Shown: positions 38,621 through 47,980, counted from the stretch's first letter. The stretch is 64,000 nt of DNA from Cellvibrio sp. PSBB006 (GCF_002162135.1 NZ_CP021382.1:4462001-4526000); one strand, 5' to 3'. The notes: generated from the sequence alone by a model not told the origin. Program-made: numbers and translations.

Positions 38621-39480
38621 TGATTAATTTATCGCTCTGTACGATCTCATTTCGCCACCAGTTAATTTCCATCGAACAAGTGGCTGACTGGGCGCGCGCG
38701 CAACAATTTCACGGCCTTGAACTCTGGGGCATCCACGCGCGCAATCTTGCGCAACAACCGGAGTACGATGAGCAATGGCTGGCATCGTTCGGGTTGTATA
38801 CGGCAATGATCAGTGATTATCTGCCGTTGGACGGCGACCCGCACCAAGCCAAGGCGAAAGCCGGCATATTGTGCGAGTGTGCCAGCCATTGGGGGACGCG
38901 CAAGATTCGCAGCTTTGCCGGACAACTGGCCAGTAATGCGGTGAGCCCTGAGCAACGTAAGGCGATGGTCCGGCGTTTACAGCAGCTCTGTGATCAACTG
39001 GCCGATTACGGTTGTGAATTGTTGATAGAAACCCATCCCAATACGCTCGCTGATACTGCAGCCTCTACGCGACAATTGTTGCAGGAAGTTGATCACCCCT
39101 CGCTAAAACTGAATTTTGATGTATTACACCTGTGGGAAGCGGGCGACGATCCGCTGACGGTTTATCAGGAATTCAAACCCTTCATTAAACATTTTCATTT
39201 AAAGAATATTCGCGAGCGACATTTGTTGCCGATATTCTCACCCGCCAATGTCTATTCACCCGCAGGAGTTAGGGACGGCATGGTGTCATTATTTGACGGT
39301 GAGTTTGATTATTCGACCTTCCTGACCCATCTGGCTACAGACATAGACATGGAAGCCTCATTGGAATGGTTTGGCACGCATGTGAAAGAGGTGTTAAAGC
39401 AGGATCGCGAACGTATTACGCGGCTTGTGCAGCCAACCAACGCAAAAACATTTTTGCAGGCACGAGCAGTTCCGGTATAG
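38617..39480 (+). CDS. asbF: 3-dehydroshikimate dehydratase AsbF
   Basis: A 287-residue TIM-barrel enzyme of the sugar-phosphate isomerase/epimerase fold. It turns 3-dehydroshikimate into 3,4-dihydroxybenzoate, the distinctive catechol of petrobactin. The N-terminus SLCTISFRHQLIS and GLELWGIHARNL match Bacillus AsbF. The metal ligands can be picked out: Glu ~138 in LLIETHPNT, Asp ~168 in LNFDVLHLWE, His ~194 in HFHLKNI and the Glu of SLEWFG. ATGA overlap with the preceding gene. The last gene of the operon. Confidence 0.94.
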   Translation: MMINLSLCTISFRHQLISIEQVADWARAQQFHGLELWGIHARNLAQQPEYDEQWLASFGLYTAMISDYLPLDGDPHQAKAKAGILCECASHWGTRKIRSFAGQLASNAVSPEQRKAMVRRLQQLCDQLADYGCELLIETHPNTLADTAASTRQLLQEVDHPSLKLNFDVLHLWEAGDDPLTVYQEFKPFIKHFHLKNIRERHLLPIFSPANVYSPAGVRDGMVSLFDGEFDYSTFLTHLATDIDMEASLEWFGTHVKEVLKQDRERITRLVQPTNAKTFLQARAVPV

Positions 39481-39498
39481 GTGCTCGTGGAAATAGCA

Positions 39499-39526
39499 GG
39501 GGTACATCGAATAGTCGATGCACCCT
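39499..39526 (+). terminator. Weak hairpin after asbF
   Basis: GGGTACATCGA and TCGATGCACCC arms, with one mismatch, flank a four-base loop about 20 bases after the asbF stop. Only a short T-poor tail follows, so this is a tentative terminator. Confidence 0.35.
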
Positions 39527-39541
39527 TGAAGCATGGATCGC

Positions 39542-40630
39542 CTACTGACAGGAATGCGTCAGACGGTTATAGAGTGAATTTAGATCCAGGCTATCACTCC
39601 AGCCTTGTGGCTTGTAGGAAGAGTTGAAGCCCGCATTTTGCAAATCCTGTGCATAGCGGTTATTGATGTATTGATGGCTGAAATTACCCACGCCATTGAA
39701 ATAATGATCAACCAGGTTAGTCGGATGCAACGCAAACTCACCACGATAACTGGCACCGTCATTACCATCGTTCCAACCCCAGGGCGCATTCGCCGAATTA
39801 CTGTTGCACGATGCGAAGATCGCACCACCACCGCAACCACCGCTGTTATTTCCTTTAAAGGTTCCCCACGCATGAAAGGTGCTCGACATGGCACTGCTCA
39901 TGCTTGCTTCATGCAGGGCCTGTTGCCAGAAACCATTGGGCGTAAAGATATTTACCAGTTGATATTTCACCGACCGATCATTACCCGATGAAGGTGTCTC
40001 ACCAGTACCGCGGCTTGGGTAATAAATTACGCCGTCCTGGTTGCTCGCACCGGTGAAGTTGTTGATATAAGGCCAGGCTTTTAATCCGTGACCTTTTGCC
40101 TCCTGCGCCGTGCGCGCACGATTTGAGCCCTCATAAAACGTAAAGGTAACGCTGCCATCAATATTTTCATGGCCGTTGGTTAACGGACTGCCGTTAGGCA
40201 CAAAGGAATAAAAGTCGCTATGGAATACCGTGATCATTCCTTCCATGGCACCGTAGGTACTGCCGTTCTTGCGCACCACAAACAGCGCGCCTTCCAGGTC
40301 ATTTTCATGCTCACCATCAAACGGCGTATCCACCCAATCGCGCGGATGAAAAAAAGCATAGGTAATAAAATAATGCGAACAGCTTTCTACCACCGAATAA
40401 TAAACGGTGGCTGGCCACAAGCCGTCACCGAGATTGTCCCAGTTGTTATTCGAAACCCAATCCGAGTCATAATCAATGGCGGTAATATATTCCGCCGGAT
40501 AGTTTGTACTGTCAGTATCCTGATAATGAATGGGGGCATGATGAAAAGCCAGGTCGGCATAAAAATCTGCGCTTGCGTGAGCGGTAATAAACATCAATAA
40601 CATTGCCAATATCTTGTGTATATATGACAC
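39542..40630 (-). CDS. Secreted protein with a VPS62/NPP1-like motif
   Basis: A 362-residue protein with a signal peptide (cleavage near HASA, residue ~21). It is rich in aromatic residues and Asn/Gly. The stretch YFITYAFFHPRDW followed by FDGEHENDLEGALFVVRKNG resembles the HENDWE-type motif of Vps62/NPP1-like secreted proteins. A Gly/Cys-rich loop (GGCGGGAIFASC) may form a disulfide. It converges on asbF and is divergent from nothing nearby. The codon style resembles the flanking Cellvibrio-like DNA rather than the AT-rich operon to its right. Function unknown. Confidence 0.7.
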   Translation of the reverse strand: MSYIHKILAMLLMFITAHASADFYADLAFHHAPIHYQDTDSTNYPAEYITAIDYDSDWVSNNNWDNLGDGLWPATVYYSVVESCSHYFITYAFFHPRDWVDTPFDGEHENDLEGALFVVRKNGSTYGAMEGMITVFHSDFYSFVPNGSPLTNGHENIDGSVTFTFYEGSNRARTAQEAKGHGLKAWPYINNFTGASNQDGVIYYPSRGTGETPSSGNDRSVKYQLVNIFTPNGFWQQALHEASMSSAMSSTFHAWGTFKGNNSGGCGGGAIFASCNSNSANAPWGWNDGNDGASYRGEFALHPTNLVDHYFNGVGNFSHQYINNRYAQDLQNAGFNSSYKPQGWSDSLDLNSLYNRLTHSCQ

Positions 40631-40758
40631 GGTGCGTTCCTTTTGTAAGTGTTAGGAGATAAGGAAAGCTGATGATACGGAGCAAATATTTACGCAGAAT
40701 GACGATATTGTGACGGGAATATAGATGTAACGTGGCAGCAGATTTGCTCAATTGCTGA

Positions 40759-41655
40759 TTATCTTGCAGGTCTGGAGTTTACTGATCGATATGATTGATA
40801 CAGCCGTTCACCAAGAACGCTGATTGTCAGGCCGCTGATAATGAGTATGCTAGCGAGGATTTTTTTTGTTCCCATAGCTTCATCCAATAGCACGGACGAG
40901 CCAATCAAACCAAATATAGGCACCAATAACGAAAGTGGTGCAACTGTAGAGGCCGGATATTTCTTTAAAAGTGAATTCCATACCCAGTATCCAAATAGAG
41001 TTGTGGGGTAAACCTGAAACAGAATGGAATAGATCGCATTTCGATCCAGTTGCAGCAACAGGTTGGAAAAATAGTTTTCATCTTGAGTCATGGAACCCAA
41101 TAAAAATAACGGTATCGGTGAAAAAACGCTCGACCAGACTAAAAAGGCGAACATTTTCTTTGTTCCGGATTTCTTAACGATAATATTGGCTAGGCTCCAG
41201 CTGAGTGCGCCGAACAGAACAAGAGCCAATCCTATATAGGTAACGGAACCATCGGTAATAGTAATAATTAATACCAGGCCAGCGAGTGCAAGCGCACTTC
41301 CCCACTTTTTAAATCGGGAGATTTTTTCGTTGAGCAACAGAAATCCCAGCAATACTGTCAAGAAAGCACTGAATTGCAGCACCAGGGACGCAACGCCTGC
41401 TGATATACCAAAATAGATACCCAGTGAAACGATTCCCCACAAGCCGACACCGAATATGAAACCGTAAGTGGCAATATACATCAAACTCACATCTGGCTTT
41501 TCCACGAAAAAAACCAGAGGAATTGCGCATAACAGGAATCGAAAGGCGGCCAGCGTAAATGGATCAAGTGACACCAAACCTAATTTAATCAAGGAGAAAT
41601 TAATGCCCCAGATTGCCGTAACAAGTACTGCCAGTAAGAGATCTTTGGGATGCAT
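40759..41655 (-). CDS. EamA/DMT-family transporter
   Basis: A 298-residue inner-membrane protein with ten hydrophobic helices in two EamA repeats (starting ~5 and ~148). The N-terminus VLVTAIWGINFSLIKLGL and the LLLNEKISRFKKWGSALALAGL boundary segment are typical of the metabolite exporters of this family. It is the last gene of the eight-gene minus-strand operon, 21 bases after the reductase. A role in exporting the operon's product, or moving a precursor, is inferred from position. Confidence 0.85.
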   Translation of the reverse strand: MHPKDLLLAVLVTAIWGINFSLIKLGLVSLDPFTLAAFRFLLCAIPLVFFVEKPDVSLMYIATYGFIFGVGLWGIVSLGIYFGISAGVASLVLQFSAFLTVLLGFLLLNEKISRFKKWGSALALAGLVLIITITDGSVTYIGLALVLFGALSWSLANIIVKKSGTKKMFAFLVWSSVFSPIPLFLLGSMTQDENYFSNLLLQLDRNAIYSILFQVYPTTLFGYWVWNSLLKKYPASTVAPLSLLVPIFGLIGSSVLLDEAMGTKKILASILIISGLTISVLGERLYQSYRSVNSRPAR

Positions 41656-41676
41656 AGGATACTTGGTTAATTTCGT

Positions 41677-42807
41677 TTAACAGCTCTGATTGACAATTTC
41701 AGCAGATAGCTGGCTGCGATATTGTTGTGCTTTACCAGCTAGTGCGTAAGCTGCCAATTGCCCCTGGGAATTCAGCCCTTTGGCTATCATGCCTTGGTCA
41801 ATTTCTTCCGTTACCCATTCAACGGCCTTATCTTTCATAGTAAATAGCAACGGCATTTGTTGGATTTTTACCGCCACTGGATAATTACCCAAGGAAACAT
41901 CAACAGGTACTCCACATAGTGTGGATGCCAAGGCTCGTGCCGATTGTATTATAGGTGCTATGTATTGATGTAATGCACCATTGATCTCTGCGCAGTCACC
42001 AATTGCAAAAATATTACGGTGACTGGTTTGCAAGTAAGAATCAGTAACAATGCCGTTATTGACAGCCAGTCCGGCACTTTTTGCCAGTTGTGTGCCAGGC
42101 CTCAATCCGGCGCAATTGACCACAACAGAAGAGTTTAAAGAGCTTCCATCCGAAAATTGCAGAGTTTTTTGCGAGTTTGAGATATCTATTCTTATTACCT
42201 TTCGGTTTGAACTGCATATAACGCCCGCTGCTTCGAGTGCGCATTTGACATATCTGCAAAGCGCTTCAGGAAATAATTTCATTAACGGTTCATCTTGCGG
42301 GTAAAGTAAATGCGCTTGGTATTCGGATCTCGCCAGATCACTCGCTAACTCGCAACCAACTAGACCTGCCCCGATGATAGTTGCCTTTTGGTTTTGCGCC
42401 AAAGCTGCATGTAGTTGTTTGTAGGATTGCAAGGAATTTAAATGAAATATTTCATTGCTAACACAGCCCGGAATATCCACAGGCCCAGCGCCTGTTGCTA
42501 GTACAAGCTTATCATAAGCCACTTTGGAGTCTGCGAAGTAAACGATTTGGCTGCCTACGTCAATAGCACTGACGTTTTGCTTCGAGAAAAGCGTAACGTC
42601 ATACTTTTTGGTCCATTCTTCCGCTTTGGCGGTAGTTAATTTTTCCAATGGAATTTTGCAACTCAACGCTTGCGACAAATTGGGCTTGTAATATTGATCA
42701 GCATTGCAGGCGGTTATAACAGAGATCTTGTAGTTTGCATTAAGTCGTCTCAATGACTGAACAACAGAAAATGCAGCTATACCTGCGCCGATAATGACTA
42801 TGTTCAT
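41677..42807 (-). CDS. FAD-dependent rubredoxin/ferredoxin reductase-like oxidoreductase
   Basis: A 376-residue two-dinucleotide-fold flavoprotein. The FAD motif IIGAGIAAFSVVQSL is at the N-terminus, the NAD(P)H motif TIIGAGLVGCELASDLA near residue 144, and the second FAD contact IFAIGDCAEI near 270. The size matches rubredoxin or ferredoxin reductases without a thioredoxin-like active-site Cys pair. In this operon it most plausibly passes electrons from NAD(P)H to the ferredoxin at 48771, which would feed the diiron oxidase. Eleven bases follow the MFS stop. Confidence 0.88.
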   Translation of the reverse strand: MNIVIIGAGIAAFSVVQSLRRLNANYKISVITACNADQYYKPNLSQALSCKIPLEKLTTAKAEEWTKKYDVTLFSKQNVSAIDVGSQIVYFADSKVAYDKLVLATGAGPVDIPGCVSNEIFHLNSLQSYKQLHAALAQNQKATIIGAGLVGCELASDLARSEYQAHLLYPQDEPLMKLFPEALCRYVKCALEAAGVICSSNRKVIRIDISNSQKTLQFSDGSSLNSSVVVNCAGLRPGTQLAKSAGLAVNNGIVTDSYLQTSHRNIFAIGDCAEINGALHQYIAPIIQSARALASTLCGVPVDVSLGNYPVAVKIQQMPLLFTMKDKAVEWVTEEIDQGMIAKGLNSQGQLAAYALAGKAQQYRSQLSAEIVNQSC

Positions 42808-42818
42808 GCGTTGTTGCC

Positions 42819-44033
42819 TTATGCATAGTTTAATATGCGTGAAGATGACTTCAGTTTATGAAAGGTGACTGCGAGTACGGCTAGGGCGGATAACGCAAGT
42901 ACGCCAAATAATACTTTTGCCTCAGCTTCGCTGGCTGTAAAACTAACCATCAGGCCTGATAAGGGTAAGGTTAATTGATTGAAAAAAACGATAAGTCCAA
43001 TGGTTTTCCCGAGGTGGCGTTTTGGAATCCATAATATACGTTCGGTCCGAATAAAAATATTGAACCAGCCACCAATACCGAGGATCGCCATATAGCAAAT
43101 CAGATAGAGCCAATAGTTATTTGATCCACTGATAATCAAGCCGCATAGAACAACCGCTATATACGCGAATATACCGAGATGAAAAGGTGTGGTCCGCCTT
43201 AAAAGTATAGGGACGGCAAGCAGGCATGTGATTGTAAAAATACCTGTGATTGTCTGCAGCATACCGAATTCAGTAGTAGAGCGTTCAAAATAGCCTGTTG
43301 TTATTGCAGCAGCAGTTGCTAATGCCACCCCAAAAATAAGATTAATGCTAATGCTGAGCAGCGTGAGTAATATGAGGTTTGGACGGATTCTAATAATGCG
43401 CCAGGCCTTTATCATGTCTGAAGAAAGTTGGGTTATCAGCTTTCCACGCTCTCTTTTAGCCAAAGCAGAATTTGGGATTTTCAATAATAGAACTCCACTA
43501 AAAGCCAAGCTATAGAGTGACCCAACAAGTAATAAAACGTATAGAGGCTCGTATATCGCTAGCATCGTTGCTCCCAATGCCGGGCCAAAAATCATTGCAC
43601 TTTGTTCCATGGCTTGTAATTTGCTTTGAGCTTTGGGTAGTTCCTGCGCACTCACTATTTTAGGAATAAGTGATTCCAAAGAAATATAGGACTGCGCGTA
43701 GAAGAAAGCGCTTATGGCCATAAAAATAGTCAGCGTTACAAAGTAGCCAGTGTGAAAGAGATAGATCAGGCCGAACGCTATCAGGCAGGAAAAGGCGCGA
43801 ATAGCGTCCGCTCCCAGATAGATGCGACGGGAGCCTAGTCGATCGCTTAACGAGCCCGCTAGTGGTAAGGAAATTACTCTTGGCAGCCACTCAATAAAAA
43901 AAGCTAATCCCGATAGCGCGACAGATTTTGTTTGTGAATAAACAATAACGGGCACTGCAAATAACATGATTTGATCCGCTAACGCGGCTAGGAACCTGGC
44001 AACAAATAAGCGTTGAATAGTAAGGTTGTTCAC
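42819..44033 (-). CDS. MFS transporter (MFS_3/enterobactin-exporter-like)
   Basis: A 404-residue membrane protein with about twelve hydrophobic helices. The loop GSLSDRLGSRRIYLGAD between helices 2 and 3 is the MFS signature. The overall pattern recalls the EntS-like branch of exporters. Translation starts at a GTG. It lies 17 bases after an ATP-grasp gene, which suggests export of the ligated product, possibly as self-protection. The DNA is visibly AT-richer than the housekeeping genes of the window. Confidence 0.85.
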   Translation of the reverse strand: MNNLTIQRLFVARFLAALADQIMLFAVPVIVYSQTKSVALSGLAFFIEWLPRVISLPLAGSLSDRLGSRRIYLGADAIRAFSCLIAFGLIYLFHTGYFVTLTIFMAISAFFYAQSYISLESLIPKIVSAQELPKAQSKLQAMEQSAMIFGPALGATMLAIYEPLYVLLLVGSLYSLAFSGVLLLKIPNSALAKRERGKLITQLSSDMIKAWRIIRIRPNLILLTLLSISINLIFGVALATAAAITTGYFERSTTEFGMLQTITGIFTITCLLAVPILLRRTTPFHLGIFAYIAVVLCGLIISGSNNYWLYLICYMAILGIGGWFNIFIRTERILWIPKRHLGKTIGLIVFFNQLTLPLSGLMVSFTASEAEAKVLFGVLALSALAVLAVTFHKLKSSSRILNYA

Positions 44034-44050
44034 ATTGGTTCCAGGTATAA

Positions 44051-45277
44051 TTAATTAATTAGGGTTAGTGGAGTGATACCGTCAACCTTGATGTCTGAGA
44101 ATAGAGATTGCATAAATTCTCTAACTTCATTGCTGCTCTCGCCTTTTATGAGCCCTGCTATAGGAACTTCATTGGCCTGGTAAGTAATATGTTTAGTTAA
44201 TGGTGTGTTAGGGGGTAACTGATTCCAGCGCACGACCTGCGAATGGTGTCGAAATACATCCTCTCCCTTGATTTGACAAAAGTCATCGGGAAGATGATGG
44301 CCGGGAAAAACAAACCAACCAAATTTGGTGTTGTTTTCTTTGATAACCAGGTCCGGCCTGTTGCCTAAATAAATCTGCAGCTCAACAGAGGGCATATGGA
44401 TACCAGTAGCATGTTCTACTGCATCGACCACATCGGCTCCGCCCACGCGATTGGCAAGTTCCAGAAATACCAATTCGTTTCGGTTTTGAATAGCTTCAAC
44501 ATGAAAACTGCCATTGAACAGGCTGGTGGCTTTTAAAACTTGCGCAACCCAGGCTTTGTGATCATTGGTAGTTTCAAGTTGATATGAGCCAAGTGGGTTT
44601 CCGATAGCATAAGCGAGGCAGGTCCCCAGGTAACGGCTTGCCAATACAAGTTTTAGCTGTCCATCAATGACGAGTCCGTCAAAATGCAGTATGTCGCCAG
44701 TAATAAACTCTTCTACTTGAAAACCTGTATAGGTCTTGTTATCCACCACAGGAATCCCCGTGGTACAGGCTTCACAGGCGGCTACGAGATGTGAAGGTGA
44801 ATTATAAACTTGCACGTTTTCGCTGGAAGCACCATCTACTGGTTTTAGTACTATGGTTCCAGACAAAAGCTGCGGCTGTTCTAAAAACGCCGCTAAGGAC
44901 ATATTTTTGGGTACTGCCAGCCCAGCATCTGCGACACATTTTTTCATAATCAGCTTGTCGCGCACCTTGGTAACATCAGCGACCGAAGCACCAGGTATCT
45001 TGTAAGTTTCGCGAATTCTCGCAGCGTCTAACAACTCATATTCGGACAATGAAATTACCAGATCAAAACGAATTTTGTATTCATCAATAGCAAAAATAGC
45101 TTCCAGATAGGTGGCCAACTTCCCTGGTCTGGGCCACTGGATGCAGGGAAGATCCTCGGGGATAGTTGATAATGATTTTTCAGTGCCCAAGTAATACACC
45201 TGGTGACGAGTGTGATCAATACCGCGGTGATAATTGATCTTTTGATAAGGTATGCGATGCAGAATAAGGATATTCAT
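44051..45277 (-). CDS. ATP-grasp ligase (third of three)
   Basis: A 408-residue ATP-grasp enzyme. A pre-ATP-grasp domain (~1-105) precedes the nucleotide domain with TIVLKPVDGASSENVQVY (~143) and the metal-binding GSFHVEAIQNRNELVFLELANRVGG (~255), of which only the HVEA, ELAN and RVGG elements are quoted as key. These are the residues that bind two Mg ions in carboxylate-amine ligases such as BacD or carnosine-synthase-like enzymes. Substrates are unknown. AGGAGGG precedes the ATG. It differs clearly from the other two ATP-grasps, so it is unlikely to be a recent duplicate. Confidence 0.85.
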   Translation of the reverse strand: MNILILHRIPYQKINYHRGIDHTRHQVYYLGTEKSLSTIPEDLPCIQWPRPGKLATYLEAIFAIDEYKIRFDLVISLSEYELLDAARIRETYKIPGASVADVTKVRDKLIMKKCVADAGLAVPKNMSLAAFLEQPQLLSGTIVLKPVDGASSENVQVYNSPSHLVAACEACTTGIPVVDNKTYTGFQVEEFITGDILHFDGLVIDGQLKLVLASRYLGTCLAYAIGNPLGSYQLETTNDHKAWVAQVLKATSLFNGSFHVEAIQNRNELVFLELANRVGGADVVDAVEHATGIHMPSVELQIYLGNRPDLVIKENNTKFGWFVFPGHHLPDDFCQIKGEDVFRHHSQVVRWNQLPPNTPLTKHITYQANEVPIAGLIKGESSNEVREFMQSLFSDIKVDGITPLTLIN

Positions 45278-45287
45278 GATTACCCTC

Positions 45288-46616
45288 CTAGGCTAAACGC
45301 TGTTCGGATTGCTGCAGGAAGCGGTCCAATACCTGACACCAGAGCGAGCGAATTATTTCAAAGTAAGGCTTTATCTCAGCAGCTGCCAACGAGGAGTAAA
45401 TAACCAAGGCGGCGATGAAATCGCTGTTATCTCTGGGTGGAAAATGTAGAAACTTACTTTCGGAGGCTATAGCATCGCAATGGACCCATTCAATTGTTGT
45501 GAACACATCGGGATAGTGCGACTTGAAATCTACCTTTAAATCTTCAATCAAGAATTCAAGGTTATTTAAAATGAATCCAGCGAGCATGGGCGTTACGGGC
45601 GGAAGCATGATCGTCATTGCACTTCCGCAGGGAATAAGTGGTGGTGGCTGTATGTCAGGAGCAATAACGGAATCAACCCATCTTGCATAGAGATTTTGCT
45701 GGAAAACAAGGCTGGCTAATGTCCATATTTTCATGCCTGCGGGGCGGCGGTTTGCTTCAACTACTGCAGCATACTCGTTGTTGTCGCTTACCAGAATTTC
45801 ATTGTGAAATGCGCCTTTAGATTGTCCGACAATCAAATTTGCAAGGCGACCAGCATTAATAATGGCGGATGCACGAGAGGGCGTTATTGCTGCAGGAACC
45901 AGTTGTCCTATTTCTACCGGATAACGACCACGAATAGAAAATTTTTCAGTGATAAAGTGATGTCCACCAATACCGTCAAACGAGTACTCACAGCTGTAGG
46001 GAATGAGCTGCTCAGCTATAACGCCAGCACTCATATATATGTCTACCTCTGCCAATGCTTTATTGCGTTCAATTTCATCAGGATTTTGCAACACAATAAC
46101 ACCGCGATTGTTACCCTCTTGTTTTGGCTTTATTACGATACCTTGTGGATTTTTATCAATGAACCCCTGAAGTGTTATGGCATCGTTTATTTCCTGGTAG
46201 TTAGGAACAAAAAGCTTTTGTGCCTCCAGTAAAGACCTTATTTTCTGTTCCTGCTCACGGTATTCGAATTTGCAAAACGCGTTATGTGCGAGGGTGGCTG
46301 AGTCAGTATAAAGATCAAGTGCCTCCAGTAGAGCTGCACCATTGTGTACGGCGTTATCGGAGAACACCAGACCAGCACAAATAGTGTAAGGAAGATTCTT
46401 GAGTTGGCTTAATGCATCGGTCACGAAATTCCGATGAAGTGGATTCAGGTCAATTACTTGATCAGCAACGATAAAATCTGCCTTATCAGGTTTTGGTCTT
46501 ATTAATATCAAGGCCATTTCATATTGATCACTGACATATTGCCTGATGGCTTTCACATCCTCAATTCTGGATAAGTTATAATCGATGATTAACAATGCGT
46601 GCATTTGATTTCTCAT
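45288..46616 (-). CDS. ATP-grasp ligase (second of three)
   Basis: A 442-residue ATP-grasp enzyme. The N-terminal domain (~1-120) is followed by the ATP-binding segment GIVIKPKQEGNNRGVIVL (~152). The metal site HNEILV...VVEANRRPAG lies near 265-290; the RRPAG ending replaces the usual RVGG/RLGG. A final domain of about 130 residues may set substrate choice. AGGGAA precedes the ATG, and the stop is 10 bases before the next ligase. Carboxylate-amine ligation is inferred from the fold. The donor and acceptor are not known. Confidence 0.82.
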   Translation of the reverse strand: MRNQMHALLIIDYNLSRIEDVKAIRQYVSDQYEMALILIRPKPDKADFIVADQVIDLNPLHRNFVTDALSQLKNLPYTICAGLVFSDNAVHNGAALLEALDLYTDSATLAHNAFCKFEYREQEQKIRSLLEAQKLFVPNYQEINDAITLQGFIDKNPQGIVIKPKQEGNNRGVIVLQNPDEIERNKALAEVDIYMSAGVIAEQLIPYSCEYSFDGIGGHHFITEKFSIRGRYPVEIGQLVPAAITPSRASAIINAGRLANLIVGQSKGAFHNEILVSDNNEYAAVVEANRRPAGMKIWTLASLVFQQNLYARWVDSVIAPDIQPPPLIPCGSAMTIMLPPVTPMLAGFILNNLEFLIEDLKVDFKSHYPDVFTTIEWVHCDAIASESKFLHFPPRDNSDFIAALVIYSSLAAAEIKPYFEIIRSLWCQVLDRFLQQSEQRLA

Positions 46617-46642
46617 ATCTATTCCCTGGCATAATATACAAG

Positions 46643-47971
46643 TCAGGCTGCGCCTTGGTTGGCTAGCGTATAAGTTATGTTTAGAAGATCTCTTGAATTG
46701 GTTAATAACGGCTTGTAATTCCGAGTCATATGTTCCAGTGAGTCACCCCACAGAGCTTGACCAACAAAATTTTCTTTCGTCTCCGAAATAAATTTTGTGC
46801 CGGGCTTAATGAGGATTTGACATATCAACGGGGCCGGAGTTATGGCTGCTTGTTTAACATCTGCAACAATACCCGCTTCGCCAAAGTAGACCCTAAAGAA
46901 AGTTGATCGATTAGAGGGGGAGGTGCCTTGATCAGCGATGTCGAGGCGTTTTAGATGGTCGATAAGCATTTCACTATTGGCTGATGTAATTAACAGCGTT
47001 TGCAGCCACAACTTCAGCATTGAGTCACCACCAGTGAAATGCTCTACACTGGAAGAAATAAGCGATCCACCTACGCGCGGATTAATCTCAATCAGTTCCC
47101 AGCATTCGTTATACTTTGCCTCAACATGGAAACAGCCATAATTTATTTTCAAGTTGGAAAATACCTCCTTTAGCCATGCGATTCCTTGTTGTACAACGTT
47201 CTCAGAGATATTTATTGGTGGGCATACACAAGCATTTTCAAGTGTTGTCATTTCTTTGGACGAGGTTTCTACTTTCTCATGAACTGCGATGGTGTACACT
47301 AATCCGTCGACAACGAGGATTTCAAAACTTGCTTCAATACCATTAATCAAATCTTCGATAATGAAGTTGTCTTCTTTATCAAAGATAGAACGGTATACGG
47401 TATCCATCTGGCATTCCTTTTCTATTAGCTTGATGTCTTCCCAGTTGGTATTTTTGGTAAGACGAAAGGTTCCAACGGATGCAATTCCCTTGCGAGGTTT
47501 AATGAACTTCTGGGCATTCTCATGCTGATATTGCATCAACAGCTGCCTGGATAATGGTTCAGCAATAGCTTTGCTTAGGCCATTTGCACAAAGTTGCTGC
47601 CTTAAAAATAGCTTATCTGTAAGCTCTTCTACCTTCCCGGGGAGTAGGTCTCGTATACCCAGTGCCTGATTGGCCATGGCCATCAAGGGTCGGTAACCTT
47701 CCCACACTGTGATACAGGCATTTATTTTAATTCCTTGTTGTTGCAGGGAATCTATGGCGCTCTCAATGTCGTGCCATTCGAGTTCATGGGTGTCGATAAT
47801 GCTCGCCCAATCGGCAAGGTCCTTTAATGCCTGTACTCGATGTTCATGGCCAAAATCGGGGTGCGAGGATAGTACGTACGCACTTAGATTTTCATCTCTT
47901 ACCAATGGAACAATCTGGTCTACAAATGAATAACCACAATGACTGAGAATGAGAACGCCATCTTTTTTCAT
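46643..47971 (-). CDS. ATP-grasp ligase (first of three)
   Basis: A 442-residue ATP-grasp enzyme. After a pre-ATP-grasp domain (~1-115) come the ATP-contact region KFIKPRKGIASVGTFRL (~158) and the metal site GCFHVEAKYNECWELIEINP, with RVGGSLI just after (~280-305). The C-terminal ~110 residues form the lid found in BacD/ATP-grasp_4 enzymes. The start is nine bases after the diiron oxidase stop with AAGGAA upstream. Together the three ligases could make two or three successive amide bonds. Confidence 0.85.
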   Translation of the reverse strand: MKKDGVLILSHCGYSFVDQIVPLVRDENLSAYVLSSHPDFGHEHRVQALKDLADWASIIDTHELEWHDIESAIDSLQQQGIKINACITVWEGYRPLMAMANQALGIRDLLPGKVEELTDKLFLRQQLCANGLSKAIAEPLSRQLLMQYQHENAQKFIKPRKGIASVGTFRLTKNTNWEDIKLIEKECQMDTVYRSIFDKEDNFIIEDLINGIEASFEILVVDGLVYTIAVHEKVETSSKEMTTLENACVCPPINISENVVQQGIAWLKEVFSNLKINYGCFHVEAKYNECWELIEINPRVGGSLISSSVEHFTGGDSMLKLWLQTLLITSANSEMLIDHLKRLDIADQGTSPSNRSTFFRVYFGEAGIVADVKQAAITPAPLICQILIKPGTKFISETKENFVGQALWGDSLEHMTRNYKPLLTNSRDLLNITYTLANQGAA

Positions 47972-47980
47972 GATATTTCC

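Noticed and set aside
27427..39480. Aerobactin or another citrate-hydroxamate pathway
   Set aside because: No lysine/ornithine N-hydroxylase or N-acyltransferase is present, while AsbC-, AsbD- and AsbF-type genes for a 3,4-catechol are.
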